Origin: Streptomyces sp. NRRL WC-3618 | GTDB lineage: Bacteria > Actinomycetota > Actinomycetes > Streptomycetales > Streptomycetaceae | DNA: 64,000 bases | Assembly (NCBI RefSeq): GCF_001280005.1 | Contig: NZ_LGDW01000073.1 | Coordinates: 1-64,000, forward strand | Direction of reading: 5' to 3' | Shown: in pieces, positions 20,074 to 28,695 of the stretch | Layout: every line of letters starts with the position of its first letter | Position numbering within the stretch: the stretch's first letter is position 1 | Position numbers and translations under genes: made by a program | Notes under the pieces: model-generated | The model's input: the letters and a program-made list of their open reading frames with translations, nothing else | Database searches by the model: none | What the model was told of the DNA's origin: nothing

Positions 20074-20110
20074 GTGACTCCTCCCCCTCCCCAAGGGGCA
20101 GGGGGCTTCT
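20074..20110 (-). mobile_element. Possible right end of IS605/TnpB-type element
   Basis: On the minus strand the sequence runs AAG, CCCCCT, a short loop, AGGGGG, then AGGAGTCAC. This order resembles the omega-RNA scaffold end found at the right end of many IS200/IS605 elements. No tnpB reading frame is recognisable in the 230 bases upstream, so it would be a solitary remnant. It sits at the edge of the broken PPOX-like gene. Recognition is by eye only. Confidence 0.35.
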
Positions 20111-20345
20111 CACTTGGCCGTCTTGGCGGCCTCATGACGGCCAAGCCCTGACCGGCACCTCACGGTGCATCGCAGACTGTAGCGAAGAGGTGACGCTCCG
20201 CGCCACCGGAACTGAGGGTCCCGTTTGCAGCGGCCAAATGGGCGGTGGTTCCCCGCAATGAGACGGAAGGTCCTACGTCTACCGGTCACATCCGGCGTAC
20301 GACCCAAGTCGCAGGACGTAGGACCGCACTGGACGTCCGCCGCCG

Positions 20346-20708
20346 TCACACCCGTGCCCTCGGCCTCCGCAGCAGCGACCTGATCGGATGCCACAGCTCC
20401 GTGCGCTCCAGGGCGGACGGGACGCTGTGGTCCAGCGCCTTGCGCCATATGAGGCCGTCGGGGTGGTGGAGGACCGCCGTGATCTCGTCGGGGGTGGGCG
20501 GTGCCGCGTTGCCCCGGAGGTAGACCGCTCGCAGGCCCAGGTTGCGCAGGCGGGTCAGTGCCCTGGCGCGGTTCTGGGCCAGCACCAGGACGCGTACGTC
20601 GTCCAGGCACACGCCCGTGGGTCTGCCGGTCGGAGCGGCGGGGCTGGGCAGGTTCAGCGCCACCACCACGCTGCCACTGGGCAGCTTGCAGAAACCTCCT
20701 GCGGCCAT
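20346..20708 (-). CDS. Conserved hypothetical protein
   Basis: A 120-residue soluble protein that I do not place in a named family. The core LDDVRVLVLAQNRARALTRLRNLGLRAVYLRGN looks like a beta-alpha unit, followed by PTPDEITAVLHHPDGLIWR and a basic end. The ATG at 20708 has a G-rich ribosome site upstream; the frame is open further but without conserved character. It is transcribed downstream of the M6 protease gene, past a terminator hairpin. The codon usage is normal for the host, so it appears to be backbone. Confidence 0.7.
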   Translation of the reverse strand: MAAGGFCKLPSGSVVVALNLPSPAAPTGRPTGVCLDDVRVLVLAQNRARALTRLRNLGLRAVYLRGNAAPPTPDEITAVLHHPDGLIWRKALDHSVPSALERTELWHPIRSLLRRPRARV

Positions 20709-20769
20709 GCGGCCACACCCCCCGTGGGACTCGGTGTCAATAAGAAAACCACAGGACGCACCTAAACAC

Positions 20770-20806
20770 GATCGGCCGCGACCCGCCAGAGGGGTCACGG
20801 CCGATC
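20770..20806. terminator. Terminator after M6 protease
   Basis: Fifteen-base arms (20770-20784 and 20792-20806) pair with one G-U substitution around a 7-base loop, just after the protease stop on the minus strand. Confidence 0.75.
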
Positions 20807-20831
20807 ATGCTCTGACCTGCGAAAACGTGGC

Positions 20832-23204
20832 CTACTTCACTGCGGGACCGACCTGGACCGAGATCGTGGAGCCGCCCTTGGACTGCTTGACGATCTTGAT
20901 CTTGGTGTTGGTGTCAGTGATGTTCACACCCGCGAGCGGGGTCGCCGCGTCGTAGTACGTGGAGGTGTGGTCGTTGAAGGTCGACACGCCCTTCTGGGAG
21001 GCGACCTTCGTGAGCACGTCCGCCTTGTGCAGCCGGAGCGCGTCCGTGCGGTACAGGCTGAACGGGGAGTCGTAGGACTGGATGCGGCTGCGCATCAGCG
21101 TGCCGTCCGCCCACTTCAGCGGGGTCGGGTGCGCGTCCACCGGAAGGATCTTGCCGAGGCCCGGGTGGGCGGTGACGTTGTTGTCCTTCTGGGACGTGTC
21201 CCACTTCCAGATCAACAGGCCGGTCTGGTACCGGTAGTGCTCGACCCAGGCCGGACGGGTCGTCGAGAAGCCGTAGTTGTACGGGCCGACCTTGAGGGTC
21301 TTGTCGTACGACACGTACTGGCGGTTCTCGGCGATGTAGTACTGCGGGTAGCTGCCCGTGTAGGACGCGCCGATGCGCGAGAAGCCCTTCGTCTCCCAGG
21401 CGGCGTCCGCGCTCTCCGCGTTGTCGGCGAAGAGGGTGGCGCCGTCGGCGGTGAGGGTGATCTCGTCGGCCGTGAAGCCCGTCTGGGAGACGCCGCCGTC
21501 GGACGTGTAGCGGAAGCGCAGGTCGAACTTCTTGCCCGCGTAGGCGTCCAGGGGGTACGAGAGCTTCTTGTACGCGTCCACCGTGCCGGTGAGCGCCGGC
21601 TTGCCGCTGCCGTCGCGCGGGATGGGCGCGCCGTCGACCGTGCCGTCCAGGGGCGTCCAGTTGGCGCCGCCGTTGGTGGAGACCTCGGTGTACACGTAGT
21701 CGAAGTCGGCCTCGACGTCGTACCAGCCGTCCAGGGTGAGGGTGGCCGAGGACTTGCCGGTGAGGTCGACCGAACGGGTCAGCGTGTTGTTGAGGTTGTT
21801 GTCGCTGCCGCTGAACCACTGGGTGGCGCCCTGTGCCGGGGTGACGACCTGCGTCGTGACCGACTTGTCGGGCAGCGTGACGACGAGCGCCTGCGGGTTC
21901 TTGGTGTTGTACTCGGCGACGCCCAGCTTGTGGCTCGACTTCTTCGCGGCCTTCGCCTTGTCGTACTTGAGCCAGCCCAGCTGGAGCTTGTCCCAGGCGG
22001 TCATGTCACCGGGCAGGTTGCCGATGTTGTCGCCGCCGGTGCCGAGCCAGGAGCCGGACGACATCAGGGTCCAGTAACCGGTCGAGTTCTCACCGGTGTT
22101 GGTGGTGTCGTAGTGGTCGGGCAGACCGAGGTCGTGGCCGTACTCGTGGGCGAAGACGCCGAGTCCGCCGTTCTCCGGCTGGATCGTGTAGTCGCCGACC
22201 CAGATGCCGGTGTCGCCGATCTGCGCGCCGCCGAGCAGGTTGTTCGCGGGGCCGGTCACGCCCTTGTCGGTGCCGTACGCGTACGAGCGGTGGGCCCAGA
22301 TGGCGTCCTCGCCCTGTACGCCACCACCGGCGGACTCGTCCTCACCTGCGTGCACGATCTGGAAGTGGTCGATGTAGCCGTCGGGCTCGTTGAAGTTGCC
22401 GTCGCCGTCGAAGTCGTAGCGGTCCCACTGGTCGTAGGCGGCCAGCTGCTTCTTGATCGCCGCGTCGGTCGCGCCGGCTGCCTTCTGCTCCGCGACCCAG
22501 GCGGTGACCCCGTCCTGCACCGCGAACCAGGCGCAGTTGTCGGGGTTGCAGCTGTTGGAGCCGTAACGGGCCTCGTTGTAGGGGACCTTCACCCAGTCCG
22601 AGACCGTGCCCTCGACCGAGTAGCGGCCCGAGGACTGCTTCTCGTAGTACTTCTTCATCGACTCGACACCCTTGCCGGTGCCGAAGTAGAGCTCCTTGAA
22701 GTGCTTGGTGTTGTAGTCCGCCTGCCAGGCAGTGCTGTTGTCCTTGGTGCGGTCCGGCGCGGCTATCTGGTTGTGCAGCGGGCCGGGCGTGCCGCCGTAG
22801 CGGCTGTCGACCTGGTCGCCGAACTCGACGAGGATCGTGAAGATCTTGTCGGTTCGCTCGCGGCCGAGCTCGACGAACTTGCCCTTGCCCTTGCCCTTGC
22901 CCTTGCCCTTGAGCTGCACGACCTGCGAGCCGTTGCGGTTCTTGGCGGTGGACTCGCCGGAGATGACCTGCCGGAGGGCTTCCTCGCGCTGGGCATCCTG
23001 GGTCTGGCTGAGCGGGCCGTCGAGGTCGTGCTCGGCGTGCTGCCGTTCCGCCGGGTCGAGGCGGTTCGCGGCCGACGCGGCCGAAGTGCCCTTGCCGGAG
23101 CCCGAGTCGGCCTCGGCTATGGCGAAGGTGGAAAAGGTGGCGGCGGCTGTGGCGAGTGCCACACCGACGGCCGCCGTTCTGAACGTCCAGGGTCTGCTGG
23201 TCAC
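20832..23204 (-). CDS. Secreted M6-family (immune inhibitor A) metalloprotease
   Basis: A 790-residue exported protease. A basic N terminus and hydrophobic core ending AIAEA form a signal peptide. A propeptide-like region follows and includes a KGKGKGKGKGK run encoded by a 6-base repeat. The catalytic zinc motif HEYGH is at residues 353-357, extended as HEYGHDLGLPDHYD, diagnostic of peptidase M6. Residues after about 450 form beta-rich immune-inhibitor-A-type domains. GTG 23204 was chosen because GGAGG lies just upstream and the signal peptide begins there. Its promoter region contains paired GTCAAG inverted repeats. Confidence 0.92.
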   Translation of the reverse strand: MTSRPWTFRTAAVGVALATAAATFSTFAIAEADSGSGKGTSAASAANRLDPAERQHAEHDLDGPLSQTQDAQREEALRQVISGESTAKNRNGSQVVQLKGKGKGKGKGKFVELGRERTDKIFTILVEFGDQVDSRYGGTPGPLHNQIAAPDRTKDNSTAWQADYNTKHFKELYFGTGKGVESMKKYYEKQSSGRYSVEGTVSDWVKVPYNEARYGSNSCNPDNCAWFAVQDGVTAWVAEQKAAGATDAAIKKQLAAYDQWDRYDFDGDGNFNEPDGYIDHFQIVHAGEDESAGGGVQGEDAIWAHRSYAYGTDKGVTGPANNLLGGAQIGDTGIWVGDYTIQPENGGLGVFAHEYGHDLGLPDHYDTTNTGENSTGYWTLMSSGSWLGTGGDNIGNLPGDMTAWDKLQLGWLKYDKAKAAKKSSHKLGVAEYNTKNPQALVVTLPDKSVTTQVVTPAQGATQWFSGSDNNLNNTLTRSVDLTGKSSATLTLDGWYDVEADFDYVYTEVSTNGGANWTPLDGTVDGAPIPRDGSGKPALTGTVDAYKKLSYPLDAYAGKKFDLRFRYTSDGGVSQTGFTADEITLTADGATLFADNAESADAAWETKGFSRIGASYTGSYPQYYIAENRQYVSYDKTLKVGPYNYGFSTTRPAWVEHYRYQTGLLIWKWDTSQKDNNVTAHPGLGKILPVDAHPTPLKWADGTLMRSRIQSYDSPFSLYRTDALRLHKADVLTKVASQKGVSTFNDHTSTYYDAATPLAGVNITDTNTKIKIVKQSKGGSTISVQVGPAVK

Positions 23205-23561
23205 TTGAGGGTCCTCCCCCGCGTCCAGTCCGCGCGGATGGGGGGTTCCTGGTTCGGAAGCTGTCCGCGGGCGGTATACGCGTGTAGTCAAGTGACTTAA
23301 TTTGACTAGAGGTTTAGAAGAAAAGACAGATCTTGACTTGGACAGGTCAAGTACGTTACCGGCGCGTAGGCGCGTCCACTTGATGGACGTCATGACTCCG
23401 TGCGCCCCCTGTGCTCCGGAGCCGTGGGTTAGGTCACGCTTACCGCGCGTTCCAGTCGGGCATGCACGCGATTAGAGTCGGTTGGCGGACGCCGGTTGTC
23501 CGGCGGAAAGCCAGGTCGACACGCTCCCCTCACCCCCGAATCCAACGAGGACTCGATTGCC
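23205..23561. promoter_or_regulatory. Divergent promoter region with GTCAAG inverted repeats
   Basis: This stretch is unusually A/T-rich for the window around 23280-23350. TAGTCAA (23285-23291) pairs with TTGACTA (23302-23308), and CTTGAC (23332-23337) with GTCAAG (23346-23351). Two operators for one regulator, controlling the protease, the small membrane protein or both, are plausible. No other gene is seen. Confidence 0.5.
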
Positions 23562-23843
23562 ATGCCTCGTCCGACCGCGCCTCGTCCGACCGTCGCACAG
23601 CTCGTCTACGGTTCGTGCACCGTGATTCTCTCGACGCTCGCCATGCTGCTGCTGTCCCAGACGAGTTCGGGCCCGGTGGTCGCGCTGATCGCCCTCGTGG
23701 GGCTCGTCCTGGGACTGCTCGTCGCCCTGACCGTGCCCCGGCCCAAGCAGGCCCGGACCCCCTCACAGGTCGTCGCCTCCTCGGCCGCCCCGGCTCCGCG
23801 ACGCGAACGCGTCCCGGTACGGGCCTCGGCACGACAGGACTGA
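23562..23843 (+). CDS. Small two-helix membrane protein
   Basis: A 93-residue protein with two membrane helices (LVYGSCTVILSTLAMLLL and VVALIALVGLVLGLLVAL) separated by a short polar turn, and a basic Pro/Ala/Arg-rich C-terminal tail. The ATG at 23562 is preceded by GAGG; an earlier in-frame start adds an unconvincing stretch. No family is recognised. It is divergent from the M6 protease and ends at a strong bidirectional hairpin. Its function is unknown. Confidence 0.7.
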   Translation: MPRPTAPRPTVAQLVYGSCTVILSTLAMLLLSQTSSGPVVALIALVGLVLGLLVALTVPRPKQARTPSQVVASSAAPAPRRERVPVRASARQD

Positions 23844-23862
23844 ACGACCCTCTCCGCCACGC

Positions 23863-23915
23863 CGACAGCGGTTGGGTGGGGCCCGCGTGACACGGGCCCC
23901 ACCCAACCGCTGTCG
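23863..23915. terminator. Bidirectional terminator, 23-bp perfect stem
   Basis: Arms 23863-23885 and 23893-23915 are exact complements with a 7-base loop. It separates the convergent small membrane protein and RDD genes. Confidence 0.9.
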
Positions 23916-23954
23916 TGTTCCCCGGAGTTGACCGGCCTGCGGCGACCGCCCCGG

Positions 23955-24641
23955 TCAACCGGTGCTGACCACCACCGTCTTGGCCGCCTTGTCGTGCAGC
24001 CCCTGCTTGTACGGCTTGTCGAAGAAGCTCCAGCCGCCCGCGATCGCCGTCCAGACGCAGGCGCAGCAGAACGCGAACGGGATCCACAGCACGAGCGAGC
24101 GGACGAACATGGTCTGCGCGGAGGGCGTGGCGCCGTTGTCGAGGTTGGCGACCCGCAGACTGAGCCACTTCTTGCCGAGTGTCTGCCCGGTCCGGGACAT
24201 CATGATCGTGTCGTACGCGATGTAGAGCACGGCGGCGATGACCGATTGGCCGACCTGGCGGCCGTAGTTGATGTCGTCACCGTTCATGTCGTACTCGTGG
24301 ACGTTGAAACCCCAGGTCAACAGCCCGACGACGATACCGACGAGGACCATGTCGATGAGCCGCGCGAGCACCCGCCGACCGCCGTCGGCGAGCGGGGGCA
24401 TGCCGGCGAGGGGGTCGCCGACGCCACCGTACGGATCACCGCCGCCGCCTCCGTACGGCGAGCCGCCGCCGCCTCCGTACGGCGAGCCGCCGCCGCCTCC
24501 GTACGGCGAGCCGCCGCCGGTGGGGCCTGAGCCGCCGTAGGGATCGCCCGCGCCGTACGACGGAGGCGGTGGCTGCTTCCTGAACGGGTCGTCGTCTTCC
24601 GGTGGCTGCTGACCGGCGCCGGGGGGCGGTTCGCTGCTCAT
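23955..24641 (-). CDS. RDD-family membrane protein with Gly-rich tail
   Basis: A 228-residue protein. The first 80 residues are a Pro/Gly/Tyr-rich cytoplasmic tail with four copies of a (S/D)PYGGGGG-type unit. The RDD domain follows: ARLIDMVLVGIVVGLL with its conserved RxxD, a second helix AAVLYIAYD, GQTLGKKWLSLRV, and a last helix pair ending in GLHDKAAKTVVV. RDD proteins are multi-pass membrane proteins, some implicated in ion antiport or stress. A second RDD gene lies upstream in the same orientation. The repeat-rich tail is variable by nature. Confidence 0.85.
   Translation of the reverse strand: MSSEPPPGAGQQPPEDDDPFRKQPPPPSYGAGDPYGGSGPTGGGSPYGGGGGSPYGGGGGSPYGGGGGDPYGGVGDPLAGMPPLADGGRRVLARLIDMVLVGIVVGLLTWGFNVHEYDMNGDDINYGRQVGQSVIAAVLYIAYDTIMMSRTGQTLGKKWLSLRVANLDNGATPSAQTMFVRSLVLWIPFAFCCACVWTAIAGGWSFFDKPYKQGLHDKAAKTVVVSTG
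24426..24520 (-). repeat. 24-27 base tandem repeat, RDD tail
   Basis: Several copies of a unit containing ccgccgccgcctccgtacgg on the plus strand encode the PYGGGGG-type repeats of the RDD protein tail. Confidence 0.8.
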
Positions 24642-24796
24642 GGCCCGAGTCGACCGCGAACCGCCCGTTTCCGCATCCGGCGAGCGGCCGTCCGGGGTAC
24701 CGGATCAGGCGAGGCGTACGGCTTATGCGGCGGCCCGCATCGGGCGTACGGCCGGGTGGGCCAGGGTCTGTCGTCACCTTCCCGTCGTCCGCCGGG

Positions 24797-24960
24797 AGGG
24801 CGGGCCCGGCGCCGACTGGCGCGTGGCCCGGAGGGCAGGCCCGGCGCCGTCCTGCGCGTGCTCTGGGCGTGCCGGGCGGAAGCCCTCGTACTGGATGTAC
24901 GTGGGTTTTCACTCGGTGCGGCGAGAGGGCGTGCCAGACGCCGCGAGGCAGGCGGGGACT
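24797..24960. repeat. Intergenic direct and inverted repeat element
   Basis: This 330-base gap between the two RDD genes has no gene. It contains a direct repeat of ggagggcgggcccggcgccg (24797 region, again near 24832 with one change). A long imperfect hairpin is centred on tggat near 24895, whose arms include cgtac/gtacg and a gcgtgc/gagggcgtgcc outer part. It may be a dispersed Streptomyces repeat; I cannot confirm copy number. Confidence 0.45.
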
Positions 24961-24973
24961 TTGCGGACGCGAC

Positions 24974-26416
24974 CTAGCCCGCCACGAACGTGTGCGCCGC
25001 CTTGTCGTGCCAGCCCTGGCGCCACGGGCGGTCGAACAGGCACCACAGGACACCCACGATGCCGATACCTAGCAGCCCCGGAACGCAGTAGACGAGCCAG
25101 CGGCGCAGGGACGCGCCGAACGACGGCGGCTCATGGCCCTCTATGTCCCGGACCTCCAGACCGACCAGCTTCTTGCCGAGAGTGCGGCCCCACTTGGCCG
25201 TGGGCCACGCCTCGGACAGGACCCCGGCCAGCAGCAGCACGGCCAGCACGATGCCCAGGTACAGCCCGGTCGTACCGTCCAGCAGCCACACGGTCACGGT
25301 CTCGCCGGACACCTTCGCCGCGTCGATCTTCTCGGTGACGTGGTCGACGGCCAGGGAGCCCAGCGGTACGGCGGCCACGGCGGTCAGGGCGCCGAGGACC
25401 AGGGTGTCCACCAGCCGTGCGACCAGCCGCTTGCCGAGGCCCGCCGGACGCGCCGCCGCCTGTCGTCGGGCGGCGGCCTGGAACACGTCGTCGACGGGTG
25501 GCTTCCAGGGCGTGACGCGCGGTTCGCCGCCCTCCTCGGGCGCGGCCAGGCGGTGCACCTGCTGGGCCCAGGACGGCTGGCCGCCGCCGGCGTCGGGGGC
25601 CATGGGCGCACCGGTGCCGGGAGGGTTCTGCCGGGGGACGGCCGGGGGCGCGGGCAGCGGGGCGGGGGCGGCGCCCTGGGCCGCTGCCGCGCGGGCCGCC
25701 GCGGCCTTGCCGGCGCCGAAACCGGGGCCCTGCGCGGGTGCCGGCGCGGGCGCCGTGACCGGGCCCTGCGTGGCCTCCGGGGGGCTCGTGCTCCCCGGCT
25801 GCGCGCCGCCCGCCGCGTTTTCGCGCCCCGTGCGCGGGGAGGGCGCGCGGAAGGTCATGGTGCCCTCGGAGGGGGCGGGGCCGGCGGCGGCCGGTCCCGG
25901 GGTGGGCCGGCGGAACACGAACGTGCCCGACTCGGGCACGTCACCGGCGTCCTGCTCGACCGGTGGGATCGTCGCCGACCCGTCCGTACGGGCCGACCAT
26001 CCGTCCGGCTGGACCGGGGGCTCGACGGCGGCCCTGGGGTCGGCCGCCCGCGGGTCGACGGTCTGGGCCGGGGAGCCCCAGGAGACCTGGCGGTCCCGGT
26101 CGCCGCCGAAGCCGGACTGGTGGGAGCGGTCGGCGCCCCAGGCGGACGCCGGTTCGGGCCGGCTGCCGTGCTGGGCGTCGGCCGAGGGCGCCCGACGCGG
26201 CTCGGCGCCCGGCGAGCGCGGGTCCTCGTCGAAGAAGTGCGGCCCGGTCTCCTCGACCCGCGCCGCGACGGACGCGCCGTCGGACGGCGCCGGCCGGCTG
26301 GTGCCCGGCACCCAGGAGGAGCCGTTCCAGAACCGGACATATCCAGGAATGGACGGGTCCGGGTAATACCCTTCGCGGGGCCTGTCGTCACCGGGGGCCG
26401 GGGTTGGGGCGCTCAT
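24974..26416 (-). CDS. RDD-family protein with DUF2510 N terminus
   Basis: A 480-residue protein in three parts. Residues 13-40 (REGYYPDPSIPGYVRFWNG) match DUF2510, a short Trp-containing module. Residues 45-325 are a long disordered Pro/Ala/Gly/Glu-rich region. From about 328 an RDD domain follows (GLGKRLVARLVDTLVLGAL, GRTLGKKLVGLEVRDIEG, GWHDKAAHTFVAG). The cytoplasmic linker of nearly 300 residues is the odd feature. It lies upstream of the other RDD gene, 330 bases away, suggesting tandem duplication followed by divergence of the tails. Function not known. Confidence 0.85.
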   Translation of the reverse strand: MSAPTPAPGDDRPREGYYPDPSIPGYVRFWNGSSWVPGTSRPAPSDGASVAARVEETGPHFFDEDPRSPGAEPRRAPSADAQHGSRPEPASAWGADRSHQSGFGGDRDRQVSWGSPAQTVDPRAADPRAAVEPPVQPDGWSARTDGSATIPPVEQDAGDVPESGTFVFRRPTPGPAAAGPAPSEGTMTFRAPSPRTGRENAAGGAQPGSTSPPEATQGPVTAPAPAPAQGPGFGAGKAAAARAAAAQGAAPAPLPAPPAVPRQNPPGTGAPMAPDAGGGQPSWAQQVHRLAAPEEGGEPRVTPWKPPVDDVFQAAARRQAAARPAGLGKRLVARLVDTLVLGALTAVAAVPLGSLAVDHVTEKIDAAKVSGETVTVWLLDGTTGLYLGIVLAVLLLAGVLSEAWPTAKWGRTLGKKLVGLEVRDIEGHEPPSFGASLRRWLVYCVPGLLGIGIVGVLWCLFDRPWRQGWHDKAAHTFVAG

Positions 26417-26672
26417 GTCCGTCGTCCCGTATCTGCTCGGGGGTCATTTGGGGTGCCCCACATCTATCAGACCGGCGCACGCCCCATTACCCCTCCCGCC
26501 GTACCTACTCCGTTCGTGACAGCTTCTGCCATCAGTCGCGGCGGCTCCGACACCATCCGCAAGAAACTCTCCGAAAAAAAACTCCCGGAACTCGCGTAAT
26601 GCTGACGCCTCCCCGCGCTCTCTCCTCGTACGGGCCCGACGCGGGCCCCGGCAACGAGAGGAAGTGCCCGCC

Positions 26673-27179
26673 ATGAGTCACGCCATGAACACCGTGGTGG
26701 AACGGGAGCTGGAGCTGCAACTCATCCTGTCGCCGGAGCGGAGCATCCCGGTGCCCGCCCGCCTCACCTACCTGACCAACGATCCGTTCGCCGTCCACAT
26801 CGCCTTCCACATCAGCTCCGAGAACCCCGTGAACTGGACGTTCGCCCGTGAGCTCCTCGTCGAGGGGGTGTTCAGGCCGTGCGGTCACGGTGACGTGCGG
26901 GTGTGGCCGACGAAGGTCGAGGGGCGCAGCGTCGTCCTGATGGCGCTGAGTTCACCCGACGGAGACGCCCTGCTGGAGGCGCCCACCGCGCAGGTGTCGG
27001 CGTGGCTGGAGCGCACGCTGCGGGCGGTTCCCCCGGGCGCCGAGGCCGAGCAGCTCGGCATCGACGACGGCCTCGCCAAGCTGCTCGCGCCCACCGCGCC
27101 CACCGCGCCCGACGAGCTGTGGCTGCGCGACCCGTGGCCGTCGGACGAGTCCCAGGACGGCGAGGGGGGATATGTGTGA
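26673..27179 (+). CDS. ssgG: SsgA-family sporulation regulator (SsgG-like)
   Basis: A 168-residue member of the Streptomyces-specific SsgA-like protein family, which controls septum placement and peptidoglycan remodelling in sporulating hyphae. The core VPARLTYLTNDPFAVHIAFH, VNWTFARELLVEGVFRPCGHGDVRVWP and LMALSSPDGDALLEAP is diagnostic. The C terminus is longer than in SsgA/SsgB and contains PTAPTAP repeats. ATG 26673 fits the AGAGGAAG ribosome site. The symbol rests on the neighbourhood (M6 protease, GlcD-like oxidase, hppD), which matches my memory of ssgG in S. coelicolor; another SALP cannot be excluded. Confidence 0.85.
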   Translation: MSHAMNTVVERELELQLILSPERSIPVPARLTYLTNDPFAVHIAFHISSENPVNWTFARELLVEGVFRPCGHGDVRVWPTKVEGRSVVLMALSSPDGDALLEAPTAQVSAWLERTLRAVPPGAEAEQLGIDDGLAKLLAPTAPTAPDELWLRDPWPSDESQDGEGGYV

Positions 27180-27196
27180 GACGTACCGCCTGCTCG

Positions 27197-28597
27197 TCAG
27201 AAGAGCTTGCCCGGGTTGAGGATGCCCAGCGGGTCGAAGGCCGCCTTCACCGCCCGCTGCATCTCCACGCCCACCGGGCCCAGCTCGCGCGCCAGCCACT
27301 CCTTCTTGAGGACGCCGACGCCGTGCTCCCCGGTGATCGTGCCGCCGAGTTCCAGGCCGAGGGCCATGATCTCGTCGAAGGACTCGCGGGCCCGCCGGGC
27401 CTCGTCGGGGTCCTGGGCGTCGAAGCAGACCGTGGGGTGGGTGTTGCCGTCGCCCGCGTGGGCGCAGACCCCGATGGTCAGCCCGTACTTCTCGGCGATG
27501 CGCTCGACGCCCTCCAGCAGCTCGGCGAGCCGCGACCGGGGTACGCACACGTCGTCGATCATCGTCGTGCCCTTGACCGCCTCGAGCGCGACGAGGCACA
27601 ACCGCCGCGCCTGGAGGAGCAGTTCGGACTCGGCGGCGTCGTCGGCGGGAACCACCTGCGTCGCCCCGGCCGCCTCGCAGACCGCGCCGACGGCGGCCAG
27701 GTCGGCGGCGGGGTCGTGGGTGTCGAAGGCGCACAGCAGCAGGGCCTCGGTGGTCTCCGGCAGCCCCATGTGCGCGAGATCGTTGACGGCCTTGACGGTC
27801 GTACGGTCCATCAGTTCGAGGAGGGACGGCACGTGACCGCCCTCCATGATCCGGCACACGGCGTCGCACGCTGCGGCGGCCGAGGGGAACTCGGCGGCCA
27901 GCACGAGCTGCTGGGGCGGCTGTGGCCTGAGGGCCAGCACCGCCCGTACGACGATGCCGAGGGAGCCCTCCGAGCCCACGAACAGCCGGGTGAGGTCGTA
28001 CCCGGCGACGCCCTTCGCGGTGCGCCGCCCGGTGGACATGAGCCGCCCGTCGGCCAGCACGACGTCCAGGCCCAGGACGTACTCGGCGGTGACGCCGTAC
28101 TTGACGCAGCACAGCCCGCCGGACGCGGTGCCGATGTTGCCGCCGATCGTGCACATCTCCCAGCTGGAGGGGTCCGGTGGGTAGTACAGGCCGTGTTCGT
28201 TGACGGCGCGGGAGAGCGTGGCGTTGACGACGCCGGGCTCGACGACGGCGATGCGGTCGACCGGGCTGATCTCCAGGATCCGGTCCATTTTCACCAGCGA
28301 CAGCACGATGCAGCCCTCGGACGCGTTGGCCGCGCCCGACAGTCCGGTGCGGGCGCCCTGGGGGACCACCGGGACGCGCAGTTCGGTGGCGACGCGCATG
28401 ACGTGCTGGACCTGTTCGACGGTGCGCGGCAGGACCACGACGGCCGGGGTGCCGGCCTCGCAGAAGCTCGCCATGTCGTTGGCGTAGGCGGCGGTGACGT
28501 CCGGATCGGTGAGCACGGCCTCGGCCGGCAACTCCGCGAGGAGCCGGTCCGTGAGGTTGCCCTGGGCTTCGTCGGGTGCGGCTTGGATACGGCTCAT
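27197..28597 (-). CDS. FAD-linked oxidase, GlcD/D-lactate dehydrogenase type
   Basis: A 466-residue flavoprotein of the vanillyl-alcohol-oxidase fold. The FAD motif PVVPQGARTGLSGAANA, the segment EMCTIGGNIGTASGGLCCVKYG, and the C-terminal metal/substrate motif CAHAGDGNTHPTVCFD and GTITGEHGVGVLKKEWL assign it to the glycolate oxidase GlcD/D-lactate dehydrogenase group. It oxidises a 2-hydroxy acid to the 2-oxo acid. No GlcE/GlcF partner genes are adjacent, which favours a single-subunit dehydrogenase. It is convergent with ssgG and divergent from the TPR gene. Confidence 0.9.
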   Translation of the reverse strand: MSRIQAAPDEAQGNLTDRLLAELPAEAVLTDPDVTAAYANDMASFCEAGTPAVVVLPRTVEQVQHVMRVATELRVPVVPQGARTGLSGAANASEGCIVLSLVKMDRILEISPVDRIAVVEPGVVNATLSRAVNEHGLYYPPDPSSWEMCTIGGNIGTASGGLCCVKYGVTAEYVLGLDVVLADGRLMSTGRRTAKGVAGYDLTRLFVGSEGSLGIVVRAVLALRPQPPQQLVLAAEFPSAAAACDAVCRIMEGGHVPSLLELMDRTTVKAVNDLAHMGLPETTEALLLCAFDTHDPAADLAAVGAVCEAAGATQVVPADDAAESELLLQARRLCLVALEAVKGTTMIDDVCVPRSRLAELLEGVERIAEKYGLTIGVCAHAGDGNTHPTVCFDAQDPDEARRARESFDEIMALGLELGGTITGEHGVGVLKKEWLARELGPVGVEMQRAVKAAFDPLGILNPGKLF

Positions 28598-28695
28598 GAT
28601 CACAGCGTCGCACCCGGGGCCATCGGTGTGAACCCCGTCCGCGCGGAGCTTTCGGTACGGGAATCAGGTCGTCGTACTGACGCACAGTGAGCGCC

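Noticed and set aside
20110..20345. A tnpB remnant upstream of the IS605-like hairpin
   Set aside because: I read all three minus-strand frames and could not find the RuvC or zinc-finger motifs of TnpB.
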